From Pseudorhizobium tarimense (GTDB taxonomy: Bacteria > Pseudomonadota > Alphaproteobacteria > Rhizobiales > Rhizobiaceae): a DNA stretch of 64,000 bases. The translations under genes were made by a program, and so were the position numbers. This document shows positions 17,645 to 26,063 of the stretch, one piece after another. Under the pieces are notes generated by a model. That model saw only the letters and a list, made by a program, of their open reading frames with translations. It did no database searches and was not told the DNA's origin. Position 1 is the first letter of the stretch. Every line of letters begins with the position of its first letter. The DNA lies in the NCBI RefSeq assembly GCF_022968135.1, contig NZ_JALJRA010000001.1, positions 1 through 64,000 on the forward strand. Reading direction: 5' to 3'.

Positions 17645-19057
17645 ATGACGACCTCCTCCACCAACCCTTTTCTTTCTCCAGAGCAACTCGTGGAGCGACT
17701 GCGTAGGCTCCATGCCGGCCTCGCCATCCTGGGGCCATCCGATCTGGCCGGCCGGCATACGGGCGAGCATCCCAGCAACTTCGACGCCGGCGTAATGGCA
17801 CAGCCGAACTCGGTCGATGCGGTATCAGCCCTCGTCCGCTGGTGCCACAAGAACGAGGTCCGGATCGTGCCTCAGGGCGGGCTTACCGGTCTCGTCGGCG
17901 GAAACATCAGCAGGCAGGGCCAGGTGACCCTGTCCACGTCGCGCCTCAACCGCATCCTGTCGATCGAGCCGGAGGAGATGACGGCGACGGTGGAGGCTGG
18001 CGTCACGCTGGAGGCCCTGCAACATGCAGCGGCCGAACACGGTCTCACCACCGGCATCGATCTCGGCTCGCGCGGCACGGCAACGATCGGCGGCATGGTC
18101 TCCACGAATGCGGGCGGCATCCTCGCTTTCCGCAATGGCGTTATGCGCCACCAGGTGCTGGGTCTGGAGGCGGTGCTGCCGTCCGGCGACGTCTTTTCCG
18201 ATCTGACGCGGGTGGTGAAGGTATCAGCCGGACCCGACATGAAGCAGATGTTCATCGGCGGCGAAGGCGCCTTCGGCTTTGTCACCAAGGTCGTGCTCAA
18301 GCTCGAGCCGCAGCGCCCGCACAGGGCGACAGCGTTGGTGGGCGTATCGGATGCACGGGCCGCCCTTGCCCTCGTCCGTCAGCTGCGCAGCCTGCCGGCG
18401 GTTACCCTTGAGGCTGCCGAGATGATGTGGCCTCGCTACATCCGCGACCATGCGCGGTTGAAGGGGCTCGACCTTTCCTGGCTCGAAGATGATGCCGCGG
18501 CCCTGCTGGTCGAGATATCGGCGGAGAGCGTCGATGCTGCGATGGGCATGCTGGAGGAACAGCTTGCGGCGCTTTGGGAGCCGCTTACCCTCAGGGGTGG
18601 AGTGGTCGCCCACTCGCTCGACCAGGCGAGGCGGTTGTGGGACATCCGCGAAGATTCCGGCTTCTACTATGCCGAAATTCCGGAGGCCGCCTCGTTCGAC
18701 GTGTCAGTGCCGCCCCTCTTCCTCGACACCTATGTCGCGGAACTGGAGCGGCGCCTTAAAGCGATTGACTTGACCTACTCGGCCTATGTCTATGGTCACA
18801 TCGCCGATGGCAACCTGCACCTGACGCTGATCAAGCGTGGGCCGCTGCCGGAAGAGGAACTGCGTGCGGTGGAAGACGCCGTCTACACCGGGATCCGCAA
18901 CGCGGGCGGCAGCTTTTCCGCTGAGCACGGTGTCGGTCTGGAAAAGCGCTATGGCTACCAGACCTATACGTCATCGCAAAAGCAGGCCCTAGCGAAGGCC
19001 TTGAAGCAAGCGCTCGATCCGAAGGGCATGTTTAATCCCGGCAAGGTGCCGTTCTGA
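17645..19057 (+). CDS. FAD-linked 2-hydroxyacid dehydrogenase (GlcD/D2HGDH family)
   Basis: The 470-aa protein is a VAO-type flavoenzyme, probably oxidising D-2-hydroxyglutarate or D-lactate and passing electrons to ETF or a quinone. The frame is open far upstream, but ATG 17645 begins the recognisable protein. The FAD-binding PP-loop region reads QGGLTGLVGGN near residue 77, and the flavin domain continues with TIGGMVSTNAGG. The cap/C-terminal FAD-oxidase domain has YGHIADGNLHLTLI and the terminal FSAEHGVGLEKR motif. It is divergent from etfD across a shared palindrome. This makes physiological sense, because D-2-hydroxyglutarate dehydrogenases commonly donate electrons to ETF. Confidence 0.85.
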   Translation: MTTSSTNPFLSPEQLVERLRRLHAGLAILGPSDLAGRHTGEHPSNFDAGVMAQPNSVDAVSALVRWCHKNEVRIVPQGGLTGLVGGNISRQGQVTLSTSRLNRILSIEPEEMTATVEAGVTLEALQHAAAEHGLTTGIDLGSRGTATIGGMVSTNAGGILAFRNGVMRHQVLGLEAVLPSGDVFSDLTRVVKVSAGPDMKQMFIGGEGAFGFVTKVVLKLEPQRPHRATALVGVSDARAALALVRQLRSLPAVTLEAAEMMWPRYIRDHARLKGLDLSWLEDDAAALLVEISAESVDAAMGMLEEQLAALWEPLTLRGGVVAHSLDQARRLWDIREDSGFYYAEIPEAASFDVSVPPLFLDTYVAELERRLKAIDLTYSAYVYGHIADGNLHLTLIKRGPLPEEELRAVEDAVYTGIRNAGGSFSAEHGVGLEKRYGYQTYTSSQKQALAKALKQALDPKGMFNPGKVPF

Positions 19058-19073
19058 GGGCGGCTGCGGCGAT

Positions 19074-21170
19074 TTATCTGGCGCGTTCGCCGCCCTTGCC
19101 GAACTTCTTAGGCCCGCCAGCTGCCCTGCCCTTGGCGCTGTAGGGCTTGCTGCCGCTATCCTTGCCTGCAGCCTTGCCCTTGAACGGCTTGTCGCCGAAC
19201 GACTTGCCGGCGCCCTTCTTGGATGGCGTGTCGTAACCACCATCGGCCCGGCCAGGCTTGGCCTTCGCAGTACCGCCCTTCGGCTTTGGATCGCCCCAGA
19301 CCTCGTCGTCGAGGCTGCGGACATCGCGGTCCGCGTTGGCGGACTTGGTCTTCGGCTTCCAGTCCTTGCGTGGCGAATCACCAGCGACCTTCTCGCGAGA
19401 CGGCATATCGAGGCTGGCGCGCTCGGCGCCGTCGCCATCGTTGAACTTCTTGCCCTTCCACGGCTTGTCCATGCGCGGCCCGTCGCGACGCGGGGCTTCC
19501 TCGTCCAAACTGCGGGTGAACTTGCTGAAGTCCGGCGCCCTGTCCAGACGCGTCACACGGATGCCGCGATCCATCATCCGGTCCTTGCCGAGCTTGGCCA
19601 TGAAACGGTCGGCATGGTCGGCGGCGATTTCCACATAGGTCTCGTCTGCCTGCATCTTGATCGCGCCGATTTCGTTCTTTGAAAGATCACCGTTGCGGCA
19701 AAGGGTCGGGATCAGCCAGCGCGGCTCCGCGCGCTGCTTGCGGCCGACGGAAAGCGAGAACCACACCGCGGGGCCGAAATCGCCGCGCGGGGTGAGCGGC
19801 CGCGATGCAGGATCGCCCTGCTTGCCGTCGCGGGGCTTGCGAGTACCCGGATCGAGGGAAACAGGGATCAGGTCTTCCGGCGCTGCATTCTTCGCCCGGT
19901 GCAGGTTGACGAAAGCGGCAGCGAGCTTCTCCGCGCCATATGTCCCGACCAAGCGTGCGATCAGTTCCTGCTCTTCCTCGCGCGGCGCCTCCTCGAACAC
20001 CGGATCGGCGAGCAGGCGCTCCTGGTCGCGCGCAATCACTTCGTCGGCGGTCGGCGGATGCGCCCAGGTCGGCGTCACATCGGCGCCGGCGAGCAGGCGC
20101 TCTGCCTTGCGGCGCTGGTTGACCGGCACGATCAGCGCGCTCACGCCCTTGTTGCCGGCGCGGCCCGTTCTGCCCGAGCGGTGCAGCAGAGTTTCGGAAT
20201 TGGTCGGCAGATCCGCGTGAACGACGAGGTCGAGACCCGGGAGGTCGATCCCGCGCGCGGCGACATCGGTTGCGATGCAGACGCGGGCGCGACCGTCGCG
20301 CATGGCCTGCAGCGCATGCGTGCGCTCGTTCTGCGTCAGTTCGCCCGACAGCGCCACGACGTCGAAATTGCGGTTGTTGAAGCGGGCCGTCAGATGGTTC
20401 ACGGCCGCACGCGTCGAGCAGAAGACTATGGCGTTCTTCGCATCATAAAAGCGCAGCGCATTGATGATGGCGTTCTCGCGATCGGAGGGAGCGACGACCA
20501 GCGCCCGGTACTCGATGTCGGCATGCTGCTTTTCTTCCGTTGTGGTCGAGATGCGTACCGCATCACGCTGGTAGCGCTTGGCAAGCTTGGCAATGCCGGC
20601 CGGCACTGTTGCCGAAAACATCAGCGTGCGCCGATCGTCGGGGGCCGAATCCAGAATGAATTCCAGATCCTCGCGGAAGCCGAGGTCAAGCATCTCGTCC
20701 GCTTCGTCCAGGACGGCAACCCGCAGTTCGGACATGTCAAGCGCGTTGCGGCGGATGTGGTCGCAGATGCGGCCCGGCGTTCCGACAATGATGTGGGCGC
20801 CCCGTTCAAGCGCTCGCCGCTCGTTGCGGATGTCCATGCCGCCCACGCAGCTTGCGATCACCGCACCGGTCAACTCATAGAGCCATGTCAGTTCGCGGTT
20901 CACCTGCATGGCAAGTTCGCGGGTCGGGGCAATCACCAGCGCCAGCGGTGCGCCGGCGCGCTCGAAGCGTTCGCCGTCATCCAGAAGCGTCGGCGCCATG
21001 GCGATACCGAAGGCGACCGTCTTGCCCGAGCCCGTCTGCGCGGAGACCAACGCATCGGAGGCGGCAAGCGCTGGATCGAGCATGGCCTGCTGGACGGGTG
21101 TCAGCGTCTCATAGCCGCGCTTCGCCAATGCGTTGGCGATCGCCGGAACGGCGCCTTGGTAGTCGGTCAT
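19074..21170 (-). CDS. DEAD-box RNA helicase with DbpA-type RNA-binding domain
   Basis: This 698-aa RNA helicase has all core motifs: AQTGSGKT (44-51), PTREL, TPGR, DEAD (155-158), SAT, and HRSGRTGRAG in the second RecA domain. After the core comes a DbpA/CsdA-type RNA-binding domain (about 470-560, including IPTLCRNGDLSKNEIGAI). A long low-complexity tail rich in Lys, Gly, Asp and Arg follows and is probably disordered. The architecture is that of DeaD/CsdA helicases in ribosome biogenesis and cold adaptation. It is convergent with the FAD oxidase (16 bp apart). I refrain from calling it deaD because rhizobia carry several such paralogues. Confidence 0.9.
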   Translation of the reverse strand: MTDYQGAVPAIANALAKRGYETLTPVQQAMLDPALAASDALVSAQTGSGKTVAFGIAMAPTLLDDGERFERAGAPLALVIAPTRELAMQVNRELTWLYELTGAVIASCVGGMDIRNERRALERGAHIIVGTPGRICDHIRRNALDMSELRVAVLDEADEMLDLGFREDLEFILDSAPDDRRTLMFSATVPAGIAKLAKRYQRDAVRISTTTEEKQHADIEYRALVVAPSDRENAIINALRFYDAKNAIVFCSTRAAVNHLTARFNNRNFDVVALSGELTQNERTHALQAMRDGRARVCIATDVAARGIDLPGLDLVVHADLPTNSETLLHRSGRTGRAGNKGVSALIVPVNQRRKAERLLAGADVTPTWAHPPTADEVIARDQERLLADPVFEEAPREEEQELIARLVGTYGAEKLAAAFVNLHRAKNAAPEDLIPVSLDPGTRKPRDGKQGDPASRPLTPRGDFGPAVWFSLSVGRKQRAEPRWLIPTLCRNGDLSKNEIGAIKMQADETYVEIAADHADRFMAKLGKDRMMDRGIRVTRLDRAPDFSKFTRSLDEEAPRRDGPRMDKPWKGKKFNDGDGAERASLDMPSREKVAGDSPRKDWKPKTKSANADRDVRSLDDEVWGDPKPKGGTAKAKPGRADGGYDTPSKKGAGKSFGDKPFKGKAAGKDSGSKPYSAKGRAAGGPKKFGKGGERAR

Positions 21171-21368
21171 CTATCTGTCTTTCGGAATTTCTGCGCGTAC
21201 TCGCGCATGGCTGCAACGCTCGCAGCTCTACATGGCGCGGTTCCTACTGCCGAAAAGCCGAAAAGTCAAAGAGATCGCGCTGAATTCGCCAAAGCAAGCC
21301 TTGCAATCACCCGCCGCCTTGCTAGCGTCCCCCACCACTTCATTTGCAGGATTGAAAGGACCTAACCC

Positions 21369-22157
21369 ATGGATCTCGGAATTGCCCGCAAGCGCGCCCT
21401 CGTGCTCGCCTCATCGCGCGGCCTCGGCCTCGGCATTGCAACCGCTCTGACACGTGAAGGCGCGAACGTGCTTTTGGTCGGCCGCTCCGGAGACCGGCTG
21501 GCGGAGAACTGCAAGGCGATCAATGCCGAAGGCAAGGGCAAGGCCGACTGGATCTGGGGCGACCTGTCGGAGGAAGTTTTCGTTCAGTCGATGGTGACGG
21601 GCGTGAAGGAAAAGCTCGGCGGCATCGACATCCTCGTCAACAACACCGGGGGCCCGACACCCGGAACGGCGGAGGAAATGACGGCGGAAAAGCTGGAAAC
21701 CTATTTCCAGTCCATGGTGCTGCGCGTCATCACGCTGACCAACGCACTGTTGCCGCAGATGAAGGAGCAGGGTTTTGGCCGCATCCTGACCGTCGCCTCC
21801 TCCGGCGTTTTCGAGCCGATCCCGAATCTGGCGCTCTCCAACACGCTGCGCGGCGCGCTCGTCGGCTGGAACAAGACGCTATCCGCAGAAGTCGCGGGGC
21901 ATGGGATCACGGCGAACATGATCCTGCCCGGCCGCATCCACACCGACCGCATCGACGAGCTCGACGGCGCCAATGCCAAGCGGCAGGGCAAGTCGCTTGA
22001 CGAGATCCGCACCGCGTCGGTGAAGTCGATTCCCGCCGGCCGGCTCGGCAAGGTCGAGGAATTTGCCGCCGCCGCTGCCTTCCTCTGCTCCGCCCCGGCG
22101 AGCTACGTGACCGGCACGATGCTGCGCGTCGACGGCGGCGCGTCGAAGTCGATCTGA
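21369..22157 (+). CDS. SDR family protein lacking the YxxxK catalytic motif
   Basis: A 262-aa Rossmann-fold protein of the short-chain dehydrogenase superfamily with a good GAAAGGA ribosome binding site. The cofactor loop reads ASSRGLGLGIA instead of the usual TGxxxGxG, and NNTGGP stands for NNAG. The catalytic Ser is present in ASSGVF, but where Tyr-x-x-x-Lys should occur the sequence is LSNTLRGALVGW, so Tyr and Lys are missing. This pattern is known from a beta-ketoacyl-reductase-like SDR subgroup that lacks the catalytic tetrad, so it is not a mutation private to this strain. Reductase activity is doubtful. Confidence 0.85.
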   Translation: MDLGIARKRALVLASSRGLGLGIATALTREGANVLLVGRSGDRLAENCKAINAEGKGKADWIWGDLSEEVFVQSMVTGVKEKLGGIDILVNNTGGPTPGTAEEMTAEKLETYFQSMVLRVITLTNALLPQMKEQGFGRILTVASSGVFEPIPNLALSNTLRGALVGWNKTLSAEVAGHGITANMILPGRIHTDRIDELDGANAKRQGKSLDEIRTASVKSIPAGRLGKVEEFAAAAAFLCSAPASYVTGTMLRVDGGASKSI

Positions 22158-22167
22158 TTTCGACCTC

Positions 22168-22200
22168 GCCCGCCTCGCACTTCCATCGGTGCGGGCGGGC
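22168..22200 (+). terminator. Strong hairpin after the SDR gene
   Basis: A 12-bp GC-rich stem with one bulged T (22168-22180 with 22189-22200) and an 8-nt loop begins 10 bp after the SDR stop. Only a short TTT follows, so it may be a weak or Rho-assisted terminator. Confidence 0.55.
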
Positions 22201-22285
22201 AGTTTCGGCGCCTCCGCAAATTTGCTGGCGTGCAAACCTCCTCGTTGTAATGTGGATCCGGCAGAATGTTCCACGGGAGGGAAAT

Positions 22286-22399
22286 ATGGATCGCCTGCGC
22301 ATCTGGATGGCCGCCGCCGGTGGACTCATCATCGACACGGGCCTCGCCTGGATCGCGCACGGCACTAGCGTGATCGTCTGCCGGCGACCGACTTCATGA
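22286..22399 (+). CDS. Tiny hydrophobic ORF, 37 aa
   Basis: ATG 22286 follows a GGGAGGGA ribosome binding site at ideal spacing. The product has one hydrophobic stretch (about residues 7-33) and a short basic end. Its stop overlaps the start of the next ORF (ATGA, 22396-22399). I do not recognise it; coding status rests on the strong ribosome binding site and overlap. Confidence 0.35.
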   Translation: MDRLRIWMAAAGGLIIDTGLAWIAHGTSVIVCRRPTS

Positions 22400-22545
22400 G
22401 CGAACTCAACGTTTGGGCCGTCAACGGCTGTCTCGTGGTCGCCCTCCGCCTTATCGTACTTGCCGGTGCCCTTACGCTTCTGCATTGCAGGCCACAGGCG
22501 GATGCCGACTGGAACGATGCCGAGGACGGCCATGTTTCCGGTTGA
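22396..22545 (+). CDS. Tiny putative membrane protein, 49 aa
   Basis: Starts inside the ATGA that ends the 37-aa ORF. One hydrophobic helix (about residues 8-31) is followed by an acidic tail (DADWNDAEDG). It has no recognisable family. It is probably cotranslated with the ORF before it if that one is real. Confidence 0.35.
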   Translation: MSELNVWAVNGCLVVALRLIVLAGALTLLHCRPQADADWNDAEDGHVSG

Positions 22546-22577
22546 GCCACCTCAATCTCCGACAAAGGGAAGCATGG

Positions 22578-22766
22578 ATGAAACGCTTGCTGATCGTCAT
22601 CGGCGTCATCGCCACACTGATGGGCCTGCTCTGGATGGCGCAAGGCTCGGGCCTCTTCCCCTACCCCGTCTCCAGTTTCATGATCGACCAGTCCCCATGG
22701 ATCGCCTATGGTGCCGTGCTTGCACTGGCGGGGCTGGCGCTGATCTGGACGGCAGGGCGACGATAG
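22578..22766 (+). CDS. Small two-helix membrane protein, 62 aa
   Basis: This ORF looks genuinely coding. It has a basic start (MKRLL), a first hydrophobic helix to about residue 22, a PYPVSSFMIDQSPW loop, a second helix (about 42-58) and a basic end. Similar short hypothetical proteins with the SSFMIDQ loop occur, as I recall, in other Rhizobiales, but their role is unknown. The ribosome binding site is AAGGGAAG, 9-16 nt upstream. It ends 22 bp from the convergent beta-lactamase gene. Confidence 0.6.
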   Translation: MKRLLIVIGVIATLMGLLWMAQGSGLFPYPVSSFMIDQSPWIAYGAVLALAGLALIWTAGRR

Positions 22767-22787
22767 GCGCAGCTCCGGTTGAGCACC

Positions 22788-23609
22788 TCAATTCCCGGCT
22801 ACGATTCCTGGTAGATCCCTGATCAGCGAGTCTCGCACCTCCGGGCTGAGCGGCTTGTCCGACGCCTGGTTAGCCACGTAGAGGCGCGCGAAGACCACCC
22901 GCCTGCCCTCCTTTTCCGCCCAGCCGACGAACCAGCCGAGTGGCCGATCCTTGGCGGGCTTTCCTGCAACATCGCGCAACCGCCCCGCACCGGTTTTGCC
23001 GTGCGCCACCCAGCCGTCCGCCGCCTCGAAGCGCGGCGTGATCGCCTTGGTCATCATCATCGCCCGATCGGAGACCGGCAGCTCGCCGTTCAGGAAGCGG
23101 CGCAGGAAGTCCACCTGTTCGTCCGGCGAGATTTTCAGCGACGACATCAGCCAGGCTTCCGTCAGGCCGTCGGTGCCGCCGGGACCGCCGGAGACGTCTG
23201 CATTGCCGTAAGCGAAGGCTGCGACGTAGTCGCCGAAGCGGGTTTTGCCGAGGCGTCGCGTCAGTTCCTGCGAATACCAGACAACGGATTCCGCTTCCCA
23301 GCTCATCGGGTCCGTCGCCTTCTGTACCCGCTTCGGCGCATTGAACCTCTGCTGATACTCCCAGCGTGGGTTCGTCTCATCCGTCAGGACGCCAGCGTCA
23401 TAGCCCATTATGGCCAAAGGCAGCTTGAAGGTCGACATCGGATAGACGCGCTCGCTGCAGCTCCCCTCACGGTGGATGACCTCGCCGCTTGCCGCATCGA
23501 GAACGACCGTGCAGCGGGTCGGCTCGGCGGCAGAGGCCGACACGGCTGTGCCGACAATGGCAAGAAACCCGACAGTGGCGGCAAAGAGGCCGCTTCCTAC
23601 AAAGCTCAT
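22788..23609 (-). CDS. bla: Class D (OXA-type) beta-lactamase
   Basis: A 273-aa serine beta-lactamase, exported by a signal peptide (hydrophobic to about residue 22, SASA before the mature start). ATG 23609 is chosen because of its GAGGGAG ribosome binding site; the frame extends 22 codons further upstream. All class D landmarks are visible: S-T-F-K at 59-62 (nucleophile Ser and carbamylated Lys), WYSQELTRRLG, YGN at 134-136, and K-T-G at 205-207, plus GWFVGWAEK. It hydrolyses penicillins by acylation of the Ser; the spectrum cannot be predicted. It is divergent from an AmpR-type regulator 105 bp away, implying induction by cell-wall fragments. Confidence 0.92.
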   Translation of the reverse strand: MSFVGSGLFAATVGFLAIVGTAVSASAAEPTRCTVVLDAASGEVIHREGSCSERVYPMSTFKLPLAIMGYDAGVLTDETNPRWEYQQRFNAPKRVQKATDPMSWEAESVVWYSQELTRRLGKTRFGDYVAAFAYGNADVSGGPGGTDGLTEAWLMSSLKISPDEQVDFLRRFLNGELPVSDRAMMMTKAITPRFEAADGWVAHGKTGAGRLRDVAGKPAKDRPLGWFVGWAEKEGRRVVFARLYVANQASDKPLSPEVRDSLIRDLPGIVAGN

Positions 23610-23714
23610 TGGATGTTGCTCCCTCGCTTTCCACGTGCCTATCTTAGGCAGCATTGCCGGAGCGGCGCAAACCATGATAACTGGCGAGAGCCATAAGAAA
23701 ATCTAGGGCAATCG

Positions 23715-24602
23715 ATGGTTCGGCCGCATCTTCCGCTGAACGCACTGCGCGCCTTCGAGGCCGCCGCACGCCACCTCTCCTTTACCCGTGCTGCGATCGA
23801 GCTCTGCGTCACCCAGGCCGCCGTCAGCCAACAGGTGAAGCTTCTGGAACAGCGGCTCGGCGTGACGCTCTTCCGACGGCTGCCACGCGGACTGATGATC
23901 ACAGAGGAAGGGCTCGCACTCCTGCCGACGCTCAAGGACAGCTTCGACCGCATGGCCGACATGCTGGAGCGTTTCGAGGCTGGCCACATGCGCGAGGTGC
24001 TGGCGCTTGGCGCCGTCGGCACCTTCGCCGTCGGCTGGCTCCTGCCCCGCCTTGGCGACTTCCGAACCCGCCACCCCTTCATCGACGTCCGGCTGTCCAC
24101 CAACAACAACCGCGTTGATATCGCCGCCGAGGGCCTGGACTTCGCAATCCGTTTCGGCAATGGCGCCTGGCACGACACCGAAGCGGAGGCCCTGTTTGAG
24201 GCACCGCTTTCTGCTCTCTGTGTGCCGGCAATCGCCGCGCGGCTGAAAAGTCTAGAGGACGTCGGGCGCGAGACGTTGCTGCGCTCCTATCGTGTCGACG
24301 AATGGCCCGGCTGGTTCGAAGCGGCCGGCACCGCCGCGCCGCCCATCACGGGGCCGGTTTTCGATTCCTCTGTGCTGATGGTCGAGACGGCACTGCAAGG
24401 CGCCGGCGTGGCACTCGCCCCGCCGCTGATGTTTTCCCGCCATCTCGCCTCCGGCGCGCTGGAGCAGCCTTTCCCAATTTACGTCTCCAAGGGCAGCTAC
24501 TGGCTGACGCGCCTGAAGTCCCACACGCCGACGCCGGCGATGACGGCGTTCGGGGAATGGATGACGGAGATGGCGGCGGAGACGCGGCACGCTCCGAACT
24601 AA
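23715..24602 (+). CDS. ampR: AmpR-type LysR regulator of the beta-lactamase
   Basis: A 295-aa LysR-type transcription factor. The N-terminal helix-turn-helix (LRAFEAAARHLSFTRAAIEL through AAVSQQVKLLEQRLG) and the effector domain, with GTFAVGWLLPRL, LSTNNNRVDIAAEGLDFAIRFG, LLRSYRVDEWP and FDSSVLMVETALQGAGVALAP, follow enterobacterial AmpR closely. AmpR senses muropeptides released during peptidoglycan recycling, represses its neighbour in their absence and activates it when they accumulate. The adjacent divergent target here is a class D enzyme rather than AmpC. The operator should lie in 23610-23714, but I could not place the site with confidence. Confidence 0.88.
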   Translation: MVRPHLPLNALRAFEAAARHLSFTRAAIELCVTQAAVSQQVKLLEQRLGVTLFRRLPRGLMITEEGLALLPTLKDSFDRMADMLERFEAGHMREVLALGAVGTFAVGWLLPRLGDFRTRHPFIDVRLSTNNNRVDIAAEGLDFAIRFGNGAWHDTEAEALFEAPLSALCVPAIAARLKSLEDVGRETLLRSYRVDEWPGWFEAAGTAAPPITGPVFDSSVLMVETALQGAGVALAPPLMFSRHLASGALEQPFPIYVSKGSYWLTRLKSHTPTPAMTAFGEWMTEMAAETRHAPN

Positions 24603-24732
24603 GCTCCCTTGCCATCCCGCCCGCCTTGTGCCATCAGGCGCGCTCTCAAGCTTCACTGGCGCGGCAGGCGCCCTCTTGCATTCCGGGCTCGGCTCCCGGT
24701 TCAACAATCACGACGGGACGAGGAGCACCGCC

Positions 24733-26025
24733 ATGGCACGGGCGCTGGGGCTGGATTTCGGCACGACCAATACCGTCATCGCACTTGCGGAGGGCGGTGG
24801 CGCCACGCAGTCCATGCCGTTCACCAACAGTACAGGCACGACAGATTCGATGCGCACAGCGCTGTCCTTCATGAAGGACAGGCAGCTCGGTGCGCAGGCG
24901 CTGAAGGTCGAGGCGGGCCAGGCGGCGATCCGCCAGTTCATCAACAATCCTGGTGATTGCCGTTTCCTGCAGTCGATCAAGACCTTTGCGGCGAGCGCGC
25001 TTTTTCAGGGCACGCTGATCTTTGCCCGGCGCCACCAGTTCGAGGATCTGATGGAGATCTTCCTGCGTAGGCTTTCCACCTATGCCGGCGATGCATGGCC
25101 GGCGGAGACTTCCCGCATTGTCGTGGGTCGTCCGGTGCATTTTGCCGGAGCGAGCGCCGACGAAAAGCTGGCGATGGAGCGCTACAATGCGGCGCTGACC
25201 CGACTCGGTTTTCCCGAGATCCACTACGTCTACGAGCCGGTCGCGGCGGCGCATTACTTCGCGCAGAACCTGAAGCGCGACGCGTACGTGCTGGTGGCCG
25301 ACTTCGGCGGCGGCACCACCGACTATTCGCTGATCCGCTTCGAGCGCGAGGCAGGCCGACTGGGCGCAACGCCGGTTGGCCATTCCGGCGTCGGCATTGC
25401 CGGCGACCAGTTCGATGCGCGCATGATCGAGCATCTGGTGGCTCCGGAAATCGGCAAGGGAAGCAAGTTCAAGAGCTTCGACAAGGTGCTCGACGTGCCG
25501 ACCAATTATTACACCAGCTTCTCGCGCTGGAACCAGCTGTCGATTTTCAAGGGCTCGAAGGAGTTCGCGGACCTGCAGTCGCTGGTGCGTTCGGCGCTGG
25601 AGCCGGAGAAGCTGGAGCTCTTCATCGACCTGGTCGAGCACGACGAGGGCTACCCGCTCTATCAGGCGGTATCGGCGACGAAGATGGCGCTCTCGACTGC
25701 CGAAGAGGCAGAGTTTCGGTTCTCCCCGCTCGGCGCCGCCGGTCGTAAGCTGGTGCGCCGGAATGACTTCGAGGCATGGATCACCGAAGACCTATTGCGC
25801 ATGGAGGGGGCACTCGATGAGCTGCTGACGAAGACGCAAACGAGCGCCTCCGCCATCGACAAGGTCTTCCTCACCGGCGGCACCTCTTTCGTGCCCGCCG
25901 TGCGCGACATCTTCATCCGGCGCTTCGGAGCGGGGAAGATCGAGAGCGGCGGCGAGCTTCTGTCGATCGCGCACGGCCTCGCCCTGATCGGGGAAAGCGA
26001 GGAAATCGGGCAATGGGCGGCTTGA
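24733..26025 (+). CDS. Hsp70-family chaperone-like protein (YegD type)
   Basis: The 430-aa protein (from ATG 24733, with GAGGAG upstream) contains the actin-like ATPase fold of Hsp70: GLDFGTTNTVIALA (phosphate 1), VADFGGGTTDYSLI (phosphate 2) and FLTGGTSFVPAVRDIF (adenosine motif). The C-terminal peptide-binding domain of DnaK is missing. This is the YegD-like architecture, a cytosolic DnaK relative of unknown client. The frame extends upstream to 24628 without conserved residues. The uracil-DNA glycosylase-like gene follows after 38 bp, possibly cotranscribed. Confidence 0.85.
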   Translation: MARALGLDFGTTNTVIALAEGGGATQSMPFTNSTGTTDSMRTALSFMKDRQLGAQALKVEAGQAAIRQFINNPGDCRFLQSIKTFAASALFQGTLIFARRHQFEDLMEIFLRRLSTYAGDAWPAETSRIVVGRPVHFAGASADEKLAMERYNAALTRLGFPEIHYVYEPVAAAHYFAQNLKRDAYVLVADFGGGTTDYSLIRFEREAGRLGATPVGHSGVGIAGDQFDARMIEHLVAPEIGKGSKFKSFDKVLDVPTNYYTSFSRWNQLSIFKGSKEFADLQSLVRSALEPEKLELFIDLVEHDEGYPLYQAVSATKMALSTAEEAEFRFSPLGAAGRKLVRRNDFEAWITEDLLRMEGALDELLTKTQTSASAIDKVFLTGGTSFVPAVRDIFIRRFGAGKIESGGELLSIAHGLALIGESEEIGQWAA

Positions 26026-26063
26026 TGCTTTTCCCGCACCCGGCGCTCCGCTAGAGTAGGGTG

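Noticed and set aside
19899-21365. 488-codon plus-strand open frame
   Set aside because: Antisense to the DEAD-box helicase, composed of shadow-type sequence.
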